From: a virus
Length of the DNA stretch: 36,708 nucleotides
Virus record (IMG/VR): IMGVR_UViG_3300000128_000006
Span: 3,284-39,991 of that record
Strand: one strand, 5' to 3'
The notes beneath the pieces were generated by a model. The model ran no database searches. It was not told the origin of the DNA and saw only the letters and a program-made list of their open reading frames with translations. This document shows, piece after piece, positions 29,434 to 36,708 of the stretch; position 1 is the first letter of the stretch; the number at the start of each line of letters is the position of its first letter. The translations under genes and the position numbers were made by a program.

Positions 29434-30616
29434 CCCCAAAACCCATCTTATTCGCCAATTCCGCAATAGAATTCTTTTTTATTTTTGATGGTTGAGATTT
29501 AGGAATAACTTTAATCGATACGGTACCTTTTTTAGGTATATAAATATTTTTATTAACTATGCTTTCTTTAATCCGTTTAATGGATATAGGTTTATTAACC
29601 TTAGTTGGGTTAAGATTTTCTATTAACTTTTTTCGTTTTAACGCAATTAACTCGTTACGATTATTTGGTTTGTGTTGTTTAATAGTTGAATCACCTTTAT
29701 TAGTTTTATCCGGTATAGATGACTTACCTAATGTTTTACTCACCTCATTATAATCAATAGTTTTATTTATCTGTTTTAGATTTAAATCTTTAAGTGGGAC
29801 CTTAACACCCTTAGAATTAAAATCCTTAGGTATTGAATCAACACTCATAACTTTCTTTCGTGTATTTTGAATATTTGAAGAGTCACTTAACTTGACAGGT
29901 AAATAACTTTTTAAACCGTATATGTGTTTTGCCGTCCTTCCTTGTAAGGTTTTATCTTTAAAATCTGTTTTATCAGAATAAGACTGTCTATCATGCCATA
30001 TATATGTATATAATGGTTCGTCTATATAATGAAAGTGTTCGTTACCACACATCTCTAAAATAGGGATTCCATGGCCTAAATCACACCCCGCTTTAAAATA
30101 AGAACCTTCAAACTTTAAATCATCATCATCAATTAAGTTAAATAAAAAAGACCTAAATGTTCTAAGATGAGAGAAATTCCAAGAGGTCTTTCTCGCCCTA
30201 TGTGGTTTAGGTTTACCGTAATTACCCAATCTACCGTGTTGGTCTTTCCATTTAGACCCGCAAACCCATATATTTTCGTCCATAAAAACCTTATTTATTC
30301 TCCCTAAAACAAAATTATCAGATAATCTATCATCCCCATCTAATTCAACGATAACATCATCCCACCTAATGTCGTTATTATCCCTAATAATATCAATAAA
30401 ATTCTTTGTTTTATGTTTTTTTATCGTATTTTTAATAAGAACAAAACGGTTATCATCACCGATAGTTTTTTTAGCGACATCGTAGGAATTATCTGTCGAA
30501 ATATCATCTATAAAATACGCTTTAAAACTAGTGTAGTATTGACTTTTTAACGATTCAATACATTTTTTAGTTAATTCAGGTGAATTCCAAAAAGGGGAGA
30601 CAATTATTAAGTTCAT
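29411..30616 (-). CDS. GT2-family glycosyltransferase with basic C-terminal extension
   Basis: The first ~230 residues of this 401-residue protein are a GT-A fold glycosyltransferase: MNLIIVSPFWNSPELTKKC, FIDDISTDNSYDVA and the metal-binding VIVELDGDD (DxD), with SYFKAGCDLGHG and YTYIWHDRQSYS later. From about residue 240 a long basic, low-complexity region follows (KRKKLIENLNPTKVNKPISI), unlike the usual GT2 end; it may bind nucleic acid, capsid or membrane. The transferred sugar is unknown. It diverges from the plus-strand glycan genes. Confidence 0.85.
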   Translation of the reverse strand: MNLIIVSPFWNSPELTKKCIESLKSQYYTSFKAYFIDDISTDNSYDVAKKTIGDDNRFVLIKNTIKKHKTKNFIDIIRDNNDIRWDDVIVELDGDDRLSDNFVLGRINKVFMDENIWVCGSKWKDQHGRLGNYGKPKPHRARKTSWNFSHLRTFRSFLFNLIDDDDLKFEGSYFKAGCDLGHGIPILEMCGNEHFHYIDEPLYTYIWHDRQSYSDKTDFKDKTLQGRTAKHIYGLKSYLPVKLSDSSNIQNTRKKVMSVDSIPKDFNSKGVKVPLKDLNLKQINKTIDYNEVSKTLGKSSIPDKTNKGDSTIKQHKPNNRNELIALKRKKLIENLNPTKVNKPISIKRIKESIVNKNIYIPKKGTVSIKVIPKSQPSKIKKNSIAELANKMGFGDGKNKKK

Positions 30617-30629
30617 AAAATAGATTTAT

Positions 30630-30640
30630 TATATTTATAT
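30630..30640 (+). promoter_or_regulatory. Phage-type promoter motif for the plus-strand glycan operon
   Basis: TATATTTATAT, 25 nt before the ATG at 30666. The motif is nearly palindromic with TAATAAATA to its right, so it may also serve the divergent glycosyltransferase gene. Confidence 0.5.
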
Positions 30641-30665
30641 TAATAAATACAAGTTTAATTCATAT

Positions 30666-31235
30666 ATGTCAAGTCAAATTTTCAAAAAACCTAAAAGTAA
30701 GGTTTTTCACATAATACCATGGGATTCCAATAAAAATATTGGTGATTCATATAATGATTCTATGTCTAATGTTGGGTCTAAGGATTGGGTGTGTTTTTTA
30801 GATGGGGATGCGGTACATACCACAACATTTTTCGGAAAACATATCGAAGATGTGATTAACAACAATCCCGAATATGACTTATTTACTTGTTATACCAACA
30901 GGATAGGTTTTCCACCCCAAATAGCTCCGGGAGTTGATAATGAAAGTAACGACCAAAAATACCATAGGGATTTTGGTACTCAAATGTGGGAGAAATTTGG
31001 TACTAATATTTTAGACGTCACTAAACTTAAGTATATTAGTGGTGTTATTTTATTAATACGAAAAGATACATGGGAAAAAGTAGGGGGTTTCAAATCAACG
31101 AAAATGTTAGGAATTGATAACGATATTCATATGAAGGTTAGTAAATATGGTGGTAAGGTAGGGTTAATGCAAGGGATATATGTACAACATTGGTATAGAG
31201 GTGGTAATAATAGTTATATAAAACATTTAAAATAA
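30666..31235 (+). CDS. GT2-type glycosyltransferase domain protein
   Basis: This 189-residue protein has the glycosyltransferase core: NKNIGDSYNDSMSNVGSKDW, then VCFLDGDAVHTT with the DxD-type metal site (DGD), and GVILLIRKDTWEKVGGF, a common GT2 acceptor-side segment, followed by GIDNDIHMKVSKYGGKV. It lacks the nucleotide-binding first strand that GT2 enzymes usually carry, starting just before it, and so looks compact or 5'-shortened. It begins a three-gene plus-strand operon with the DUF616 gene 6 nt away. The acceptor is unknown. Confidence 0.8.
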   Translation: MSSQIFKKPKSKVFHIIPWDSNKNIGDSYNDSMSNVGSKDWVCFLDGDAVHTTTFFGKHIEDVINNNPEYDLFTCYTNRIGFPPQIAPGVDNESNDQKYHRDFGTQMWEKFGTNILDVTKLKYISGVILLIRKDTWEKVGGFKSTKMLGIDNDIHMKVSKYGGKVGLMQGIYVQHWYRGGNNSYIKHLK

Positions 31236-31241
31236 CCGTAA

Positions 31242-31973
31242 ATGAATGTAATAGTATATAGTGCTAATATAGGTGGTTATGATTTATTTAGTTACCCAAC
31301 TAAATTTGATGATAATATAAGGTATATATTATTTACAGACAATAAGTACTTCAAATCTGACGTGTGGGAAGTTAACCACATCGATTTTTTACCTAACGAT
31401 TTAGATAACCGATTAAAGGCGAGATACCTAAAAACTAATCCTCATAAAGTATTACCTGACCACGATATCAGTTTGTGGGTTGACCATTGTTTTACACCAA
31501 AATTTAATAGTTTTGAAAATATGTTGCAACAAATATTATTTGATGGGAATCAAATAATGTGTTACAAACATGATGAGAGAAAATGTATTTATGACGAATC
31601 TATCGCCGTAGAACGTTTAGGTTTAGATGACCCACATAAGGTAAAGATTCAAATGGATAGATATCGAAAAGATAATTTTCCTAAAAATATGGGTCTTTTT
31701 CAGTCAGGTTTTATGTTTAGACTTAACAATGAACGAGTTAACGAATTTAATGATAAGTGGTGGTCAGAAATAAAGGGTGGATGTGGGAGAGACCAATTAT
31801 CTCAGGTATATTGTTCGTGGAAAACAGGAATACCAATTAAAAAAATAGAGAAAAATGGTGGTGTTTATGGTAACACGTTTTTAACACCTAAGACTAAACA
31901 TATCCCCAAAAGAAATAATATTCAAGCAGATTTGGATTTACGTAGAAGAATAAATAATTTATATATTAAATAA
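31242..31973 (+). CDS. DUF616 / TOD1-like glycosyltransferase
   Basis: This 243-residue protein fits DUF616 (TOD1/MUCI70 glycosyltransferase-like): VYSANIGGYD at the start, IRYILFTDNKYFKSDVWEV, LKARYLKTNPHKVLPDHDIS and LWVDHCFTP, and a later GRDQLSQVY. The family acts on cell-surface glycans in plants and bacteria. It shares an operon with a GT2 protein upstream and the UDP-sugar dehydrogenase-like gene 1 nt downstream, suggesting a common glycan product, perhaps a capsid or tail-fibre modification. Confidence 0.85.
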   Translation: MNVIVYSANIGGYDLFSYPTKFDDNIRYILFTDNKYFKSDVWEVNHIDFLPNDLDNRLKARYLKTNPHKVLPDHDISLWVDHCFTPKFNSFENMLQQILFDGNQIMCYKHDERKCIYDESIAVERLGLDDPHKVKIQMDRYRKDNFPKNMGLFQSGFMFRLNNERVNEFNDKWWSEIKGGCGRDQLSQVYCSWKTGIPIKKIEKNGGVYGNTFLTPKTKHIPKRNNIQADLDLRRRINNLYIK

Positions 31974-31974
31974 T

Positions 31975-32796
31975 ATGAAGAAAACAGTAGGAGTAATAGG
32001 TAATGGTTTTGTGGGAGAATCACAAGCTTTTGGGTTTTCCCCAACAACTGACGTTAAAATTTACGACATTAACCCTCTGAAGTCGACACATACATTAGAT
32101 GACGTTCTAAAACAAGAATTTATCTTTATATGTTTACCAACACCCATGAAAGAAAATGGAGAGCAAGATTTATCTTTTATTAAAAACTTCTTTGATGGTA
32201 TTACCAATAAAACTGAATCGATATTCATTATTAAATCTACAGTTTTACCCGGTACTACGAAAGAGTTAGTTGGTGAATTTGGTTTAAATATCGTATTTTC
32301 ACCTGAATTTTTAACTGAGAGAACCGCTAAATTAGATATGTTAACTCAAGCTAGAATTATTATTGGTGGTGAAGATAATTTAGTGTTGAGAGTTAAATCG
32401 TTATTTGACGAAAGGTTTATGAATCGTAATATTATATTAACAGATTCTACAACGGCCGAATTTGTTAAGTATATGAATAATACTTATTTCGCAGCTAAGA
32501 TTAGTCTTATGAATGAATACTATAGACTTTCACAATCATTAGATGTTGATTGGGAAACCGCTAAATTTGGATTTGTTTCTGATGGTAGAATAGCCGACTC
32601 ACATTTACACGTTCCCGGACCCGATGGTAGGGTTGGGTTTGGAGGAACTTGTTTCCCTAAAGACATTAACGCCATTATAACTATGGGTAAGGACTTAGGA
32701 GTACCTATGAACACCTTAGAGGGAGCTTGGACTACTAACTTAGAAGTTAGACCTGAACAGGATTGGAAAATGTTAAAAGGTAGGGCAATTAGTTAA
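31975..32796 (+). CDS. UDP-sugar 6-dehydrogenase-like protein, lacking the C-terminal domain
   Basis: This 273-residue protein has the N-terminal NAD site (VGVIGNGFVGESQA), IFICLPTPMKENG, SPEFLTER and the catalytic FGGTCFPKD with Cys226, plus a conserved Lys in EFVKYMNNTY (~174). It thus keeps the NAD-binding and central domains of the UDP-glucose/GDP-mannose dehydrogenase family. It stops where the C-terminal UDP-binding domain (about 100 or more residues) should begin, and family members usually run to 390-450 residues. The downstream DNA is the convergent GT-D gene, so no separate fragment is seen. Either it works in a shortened form or needs a partner. Confidence 0.88.
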   Translation: MKKTVGVIGNGFVGESQAFGFSPTTDVKIYDINPLKSTHTLDDVLKQEFIFICLPTPMKENGEQDLSFIKNFFDGITNKTESIFIIKSTVLPGTTKELVGEFGLNIVFSPEFLTERTAKLDMLTQARIIIGGEDNLVLRVKSLFDERFMNRNIILTDSTTAEFVKYMNNTYFAAKISLMNEYYRLSQSLDVDWETAKFGFVSDGRIADSHLHVPGPDGRVGFGGTCFPKDINAIITMGKDLGVPMNTLEGAWTTNLEVRPEQDWKMLKGRAIS

Positions 32797-32801
32797 ATTA
32801 T

Positions 32802-33665
32802 TCACTCTCCCCCTTTCAATCTTCTCATAACTTTTTTGTGGTATGGTCTACTAATAATACCACAATAAGGGTCCCATATAGCCCCCATATCTATTTGTGT
32901 GATAGTATTCGAATATTTTTTATAAAACTTATCACACATAATTTTGGCGACGAAGGAACAAGAATATAAAACAACGGGGTTGTCAGTTTTATATTTTTCA
33001 AGTAAAACCCCAAGATTGGTTTCAATCGTACCCATAACCTTTTTTTCAAATAACCCACCCATAGGGGTTTCAATATGTTCCCTCTTAAATCCCTCTAATT
33101 TTTCTAAATAATCAGGACCAACTAAAATTACAGTTCTATTTTTAATAGCATTAATGAAATCATCTAACCCCTTAGTAACCGATACACTTCTAAATATTTC
33201 GCCAACAATTAAATTTTTCAAATCTTTAAGATAAGGCCAAGCTAAACCAACTCTTTCGTCAAAAGTTCCGGCATTAACAGTAATATAGTATTCAGGTTTT
33301 TGTTTGAGAATGTCTAATAATTCATCACTTAAAGGTTCTAGTCTAGGTCGAGGACCATTTCTATATTTTCTACTATAGTGAGGTTCTATTCTTAACATAC
33401 AAGACCATTCACCATCTTGATATCTAACTAAAGTGAAGTTATCGATTTTATTAATTTTATTAATGACCACAGGATAACTCATATATTCCCATTCTATTTT
33501 TTCGGCCAATCTTATAATAAATTCTTTTAGGTATTCGTTTGAACTTAAAACATAATCTACCTCATTCTTTATATGTGAATGATTATCTTCACTAGAAAAA
33601 TAATCACCATCATTAATCATTTTACGTAATCCATCAATTTTTTCGGGTTCGTTAGTTAATTTCAT
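32802..33665 (-). CDS. GT-D-fold (DUF1792-like) glycosyltransferase, copy 1
   Basis: This 287-residue protein shows the GT-D signature TLVRYQDGEWSCML (Arg81, Asp84-Gly-Glu86, the DxE metal site), followed by a helical region, TVILVGPDYLEKL and the late ITQIDMGAIWDPYCGI. The GT-D fold was described for the DUF1792 enzymes that add sugars to serine-rich adhesins. It is a paralogue of the next gene upstream (identical order of RYxDGEW, LVGP, TQIDxG). An N-terminal extension of about 50 residues is unique to this copy. It is likely in one operon with its neighbour (6-nt gap) and part of the glycan cluster. Confidence 0.78.
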   Translation of the reverse strand: MKLTNEPEKIDGLRKMINDGDYFSSEDNHSHIKNEVDYVLSSNEYLKEFIIRLAEKIEWEYMSYPVVINKINKIDNFTLVRYQDGEWSCMLRIEPHYSRKYRNGPRPRLEPLSDELLDILKQKPEYYITVNAGTFDERVGLAWPYLKDLKNLIVGEIFRSVSVTKGLDDFINAIKNRTVILVGPDYLEKLEGFKREHIETPMGGLFEKKVMGTIETNLGVLLEKYKTDNPVVLYSCSFVAKIMCDKFYKKYSNTITQIDMGAIWDPYCGIISRPYHKKVMRRLKGGE

Positions 33666-33671
33666 ATTATT

Positions 33672-34391
33672 TTAGTTATTAAATCGTTCATTTGTTTTAA
33701 ACACTCTCTTCACCTCTAATCCGTTTTCACCCATATAATTTCTGTGTCCCGACCTAGATATGACTCCGGCATGCGGGTCTAACGTGGAACCTAAATCTAT
33801 TTGAGTGATAGAATTTTTATATTCCCCATATAATTCATCGATTATTATGTTTGTTGCGATACTAGCCGAGTAAACTATTATTGGGTCGTTATTATTATTT
33901 ATAAACTGTCTGATTTCGGACATCAAATTTTCTGTATGGTCCCACACAAATTTCTCAGGTGTTATTGTGTGAGACCTAAAGAAATTTAAAACACTTAAAT
34001 ATTTTGGTCCAACCAATAAAGTATTTTTTGTTTTAAGTAATTCTAGAAAATCTTTGAACTCCTTAAAGGGCCTTGAGTGTAGTATTTCAGAATTAATTGG
34101 TTTTATGTTAGGGTTTATCACTGATTCGATATCTTCGAACCAAACCCTAACTAATTTGGGGGGTATACCAACAAAATATTCTAAAGGTTTTTCAACTATA
34201 CTTTTTAATTTATACGTTAATTCATTAAGAGGTATACCCCATCTACGTTTAATTGTGTCGTAATGAGGTTGTTTTTCTAATATTATCCCCCATTCCCCAT
34301 CGTTATATCTGGCAAATGAAAAATGTTTATCATTTTTAACCCAATCTAAGAGTTCCGGGTAAATTGTATTATTCTTTATATTAATATCCAT
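33672..34391 (-). CDS. GT-D-fold (DUF1792-like) glycosyltransferase, copy 2
   Basis: This 239-residue paralogue of the neighbouring gene has SFARYNDGEWGIIL (Arg28, Asp31-Gly-Glu33), NTLLVGPKYLSVL, IIVYSASIATNI and ITQIDLGSTLDPHAGVIS. It lacks the N-terminal extension of copy 1, so the GT-D domain starts almost at the N-terminus. The motifs place it in the same fold, but its substrate may differ since the loops between motifs have diverged strongly. It is promoter-proximal; a TATATTTA element ends 5 nt before the ATG. Confidence 0.78.
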   Translation of the reverse strand: MDINIKNNTIYPELLDWVKNDKHFSFARYNDGEWGIILEKQPHYDTIKRRWGIPLNELTYKLKSIVEKPLEYFVGIPPKLVRVWFEDIESVINPNIKPINSEILHSRPFKEFKDFLELLKTKNTLLVGPKYLSVLNFFRSHTITPEKFVWDHTENLMSEIRQFINNNNDPIIVYSASIATNIIIDELYGEYKNSITQIDLGSTLDPHAGVISRSGHRNYMGENGLEVKRVFKTNERFNN

Positions 34392-34396
34392 ACCAT

Positions 34397-34404
34397 TAAA
34401 TATA
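34397..34404 (-). promoter_or_regulatory. Promoter-like element close to the GT-D gene start
   Basis: Minus-strand TATATTTA, 5 nt before the ATG at 34391, with no clear -33. It fits the leaderless arrangement seen elsewhere in the window. Confidence 0.4.
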
Positions 34405-34410
34405 TAATAA

Positions 34411-34437
34411 AAAAAAAGGTGTCAATAATGACACCTT
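34411..34437 (-). terminator. Intrinsic terminator after the 433-aa gene
   Basis: AAGGTGTCA (34416-34424) pairs with TGACACCTT (34429-34437) around ATAA, with a T run on the minus strand. A second smaller hairpin (AAGGG/CCCTT) is at 34484-34500. Confidence 0.85.
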
Positions 34438-34507
34438 CTTTAGATACTTGAATTCCCCCTTTCTTTTAATTGGTTTATTCTCCAAGGGTTCTACCCCTTA
34501 AGCATCG

Positions 34508-35809
34508 TTACACTCCTACTACGGAGGCCTTAATCTGTTCTTCAGCATCTTTCATCTTACCTTTAATACCTCCCATAAGTGGACATAACACACCTTCTAA
34601 ATATCCTGAAATTTTATTTTCGACTGAACTATCTTTAAAATAATCACCGGCAATGTTACGTAGTAAATCCATAAACACCCCATCTTTACCTGACTTCTTT
34701 TCAACATTAAGAGCAATTGATTCGACTACCGAGTTAGTTATTAAATCACTTAAAAACTTACAGTCGGTTAGTTTACCATAATCACTAAGTGGTAAGTTAC
34801 CAAAGGCAACTATAATAAAATTAGATAAATAACCGTCTGTACTTAAACCTAATTTAGAAATTATCCAAGTGGCCATCTTTTCTTTAATTATCTGACCTAT
34901 ACCACCACCTGCGGCTCCAAATAATCCACCTAACATATCGAATAAACCTTCACTAATAACTTCAGTTTCGAATCCTTGAGAACGTAATTCGAACATTTCT
35001 GTTATAACGTCATCCGCAAATGAATTTTTATCAATCTTCGTTTTAACATTTCTCCCTTCAGATAATACAGAAAACCTACTCTTAACTATATTACGCTCTT
35101 CTGTTAATGTTTTTTTTTTTGATTTAGAAATTAATATTAAATTTTCTTTAATTATTTTAGATAGTTCATTATTTTTAGATTCTCTAATAAGGTAAGACCT
35201 AGTAACTCTACTTCTTTTATCTCTACCGGTTAAAATTTTCCAAATTTCTTTAAAACTCAACTCTTTACCTTTTTTCCAAAAACCGAATGGAGATAACTTC
35301 TTTCTAAGAGGTAATCCCTCAAGTCCAGAGTCCGCATCAAAATTAACAAAGTCATCTTTAGTTAAAGGTTCCATATCTTCGAACATACCAGCACCATAAC
35401 ATTTTACAAGTTCACCTTTCATTTTTCTTAATTGGGGATGTACGTTGTCAAGAACTCTAGCATTATGTAACAACCCTGAAAGTAAATATTCTTTTATAGT
35501 TGTACGACATCCTTGAGGTGTTACTTTAACTTGAGTTGTAACTAACTTATCTGAATCACTATTCACTACGACATCTTCTAACCCTTGACATTTCCAAACA
35601 GCCGTTTTTCCAGTGTCTATATTTTTAGCCGTTAAATCTGAATAGAAAGCATATTTATCTTTAGGGTCTTTACCGTAACCTATTATAACGTCTTTACCTT
35701 CATACGTACTGTATTTAGTATCAACTAACCATGTGGGTAAACATTTATTTTTAACCGCATATTCTAATCTTTTACGACCATTACTTTTTTGTTCTTTTTG
35801 TTCGTTCAT
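34508..35809 (-). CDS. Virion-type protein of unknown function
   Basis: This 433-residue protein has a soluble N-terminal half with Cys residues and Lys-rich linkers (KSKKKTLTEERNIVKSRFSV). A Gly/Ala-rich hydrophobic middle follows (FDMLGGLFGAAGGGIGQII, ~290-310), and then a helical region with MATWIISKLGL and a C-terminal KISGYLEGVLCPLMGGIKGK. The internal LTEERNIVKSRFSVLSEGRN repeats the amphipathic '..SE' style of the leader peptides of other proteins here. I do not recognise a family. It follows the peptidoglycan-binding gene by 10 nt in one operon. An internal head, neck or tail-tip protein is possible. Confidence 0.7.
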   Translation of the reverse strand: MNEQKEQKSNGRKRLEYAVKNKCLPTWLVDTKYSTYEGKDVIIGYGKDPKDKYAFYSDLTAKNIDTGKTAVWKCQGLEDVVVNSDSDKLVTTQVKVTPQGCRTTIKEYLLSGLLHNARVLDNVHPQLRKMKGELVKCYGAGMFEDMEPLTKDDFVNFDADSGLEGLPLRKKLSPFGFWKKGKELSFKEIWKILTGRDKRSRVTRSYLIRESKNNELSKIIKENLILISKSKKKTLTEERNIVKSRFSVLSEGRNVKTKIDKNSFADDVITEMFELRSQGFETEVISEGLFDMLGGLFGAAGGGIGQIIKEKMATWIISKLGLSTDGYLSNFIIVAFGNLPLSDYGKLTDCKFLSDLITNSVVESIALNVEKKSGKDGVFMDLLRNIAGDYFKDSSVENKISGYLEGVLCPLMGGIKGKMKDAEEQIKASVVGV

Positions 35810-35819
35810 AATATTTTAT

Positions 35820-36708
35820 TTAAAATTGACTATTGTTACTTACAGTCGTGTCTTGAGTGTTTATATCATTATTCGTTGATGGTTCAGGGATTATAGTTTC
35901 ATCATCGATTTCTATTTCCTCCGAATCCGTATTAATTACAACGTTAGGTGAGCCATCTTCTGAATCTCCACCTTTAACTATCTTAGATACATCGGCGTCT
36001 GTAAATCCGTTCTTATAACCCGCCTTTTCTAAAGCCGTTTGAGTTATTGGTCCGTAAGCTCCATCATCCTTAATACCTAAGGCCTTTTGAACTTTACCAA
36101 TTACTTCTTTATTGAAACAATACATTTTATAAGTCCCTGTACATTTTTTATATTTTTTCTTAGTCTTTTTATCATCACCATCGATAGGAACGACAGGTTC
36201 AACCCCTTCAATTTTTTCATCTTCAGCCATCTTACCTATCTCAAGTAAAGAATCTTCAACACAGTTTCTAATTGGTCTATATATTTTTTTCCACTCACCA
36301 GATGTGTCAATATCTCCATCTAAATCGGATAATAAATTTTCACCCTGTTTATTATAATATTGAACTAAAGCACAGAAGTCAGTTGCGTTACCATCATTTA
36401 GTTTGTTAAACGCCCCAAATAAAAGTTCCTCATCCGTACCCCAAGTGTAGTTAACTGCATCGTAAATATCGTCTGACATTTGTCTTATATCCGATTGACC
36501 AAGTTTAGCTGGTAGTTTTTTGAAGGCCTCCGCGTTTGTTGAACACATCTGAAACAATGCTTCAATTTTAGGATACTCACCGTCCTTCGTAACTAACCAA
36601 TAAACTAATGGTGCTAACACCAAAGCTCCGGCACCACCTATAATCGCACCTGCCGTTGCTGCTCCGACACCTAACGCACTCATTACGGGTACCACCGTCG
36701 TCGTTAAG
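35820..36708 (-). CDS. Peptidoglycan-binding, annexin-like repeat protein, 5' end uncertain
   Basis: The frame stays open to the right edge (LTTTVVPVMSALG...), so the start may lie outside; an internal ATG at 36681-36683 is also possible. A Gly/Ala-rich hydrophobic segment (AATAGAIIGGAGALVLAPLV) would cross or insert into a membrane. Then a segment with YTWGTDEELLFGAFNKLNDG and YYNKQGENLLSDLDGDI resembles an annexin-type repeat seen in bacterial and phage proteins. VIGKVQKALGIKDDGAYGP is a peptidoglycan-binding type 1 module, and the tail is acidic. It may anchor the virion to the cell wall during entry or lysis. Confidence 0.75.
   Translation of the reverse strand, partial: LTTTVVPVMSALGVGAATAGAIIGGAGALVLAPLVYWLVTKDGEYPKIEALFQMCSTNAEAFKKLPAKLGQSDIRQMSDDIYDAVNYTWGTDEELLFGAFNKLNDGNATDFCALVQYYNKQGENLLSDLDGDIDTSGEWKKIYRPIRNCVEDSLLEIGKMAEDEKIEGVEPVVPIDGDDKKTKKKYKKCTGTYKMYCFNKEVIGKVQKALGIKDDGAYGPITQTALEKAGYKNGFTDADVSKIVKGGDSEDGSPNVVINTDSEEIEIDDETIIPEPSTNNDINTQDTTVSNNSQF

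Noticed and set aside
1-36708. CRISPR array, insertion sequence, integrase or attachment sites
   Set aside because: I saw no regularly spaced repeats, transposase or recombinase genes, or flanking direct repeats in the window.

Overview
This window looks like part of a large, AT-rich, T4-like tailed bacteriophage of Bacteroidota, probably Flavobacteriia. Phage identity rests on a T4-type head module on the minus strand: large terminase, gp20-like portal, gp21-like prohead protease and an acidic scaffold-like protein. The host assignment rests on TTTG / TAnnTTTG promoters (the Bacteroidota -33/-7 type), near-absence of Shine-Dalgarno sequences with A-rich leaders instead, a bS21 protein of Bacteroidota type, and a DUF4494-like protein.

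Layout. 1-14003 (minus strand): head morphogenesis operons, read right to left: Cys-rich protein, KTSC protein, nucleotidyltransferase, several acidic virion-type proteins, terminase, portal, protease, scaffold. One plus-strand gene, ribosomal protein bS21 (2385-2579), sits inverted inside this block. 14112-16148 (plus): an N-domain-less ClpC-like unfoldase. 16196-22474: a secreted phosphodiester glycosidase (plus), then minus-strand murein-active proteins (lytic transglycosylase, papain-like CHAP/NlpC-type protein, SH3 protein), an M20-type peptidase and two unknowns. 22561-24932 (plus): a complete tmRNA, a ~0.9-kb structured non-coding RNA with no ORF, a small Cys-tailed membrane protein, and SmpB. 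24924-26709 (minus): M23-like, M15-like and GAF-like proteins. 26814-28501 (minus): RmlD-like reductase, three tRNAs (Glu, Gln, Cys) and a second structured, pseudoknot-rich RNA candidate. 28509-34391: small proteins, a zincin and a glycan cluster (GT2 enzymes, DUF616, truncated UDP-sugar dehydrogenase, two tandem GT-D-fold proteins). 34508-36708: two structural/peptidoglycan-associated proteins, the last running off the edge.

How the genes may work together. The most exciting aspect is a translation and proteostasis set in one phage: tmRNA and its partner SmpB, a Clp unfoldase with a ClpP-docking-like loop, bS21, an M20 exopeptidase, three tRNAs and two large structured RNAs. Several of these (clp, tmRNA, the large RNA, smpB, the peptidase) carry host-type TAnnTTTG promoters, some placed so that transcripts would be leaderless. 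Most structural genes, and bS21, instead carry a different motif (TTATATTTATA) followed by an A-rich leader. This suggests two expression classes: host-like promoters for ribosome rescue and proteolysis, and phage-specific ones for virion production. These are readings of raw sequence. No database search or folding program was run.
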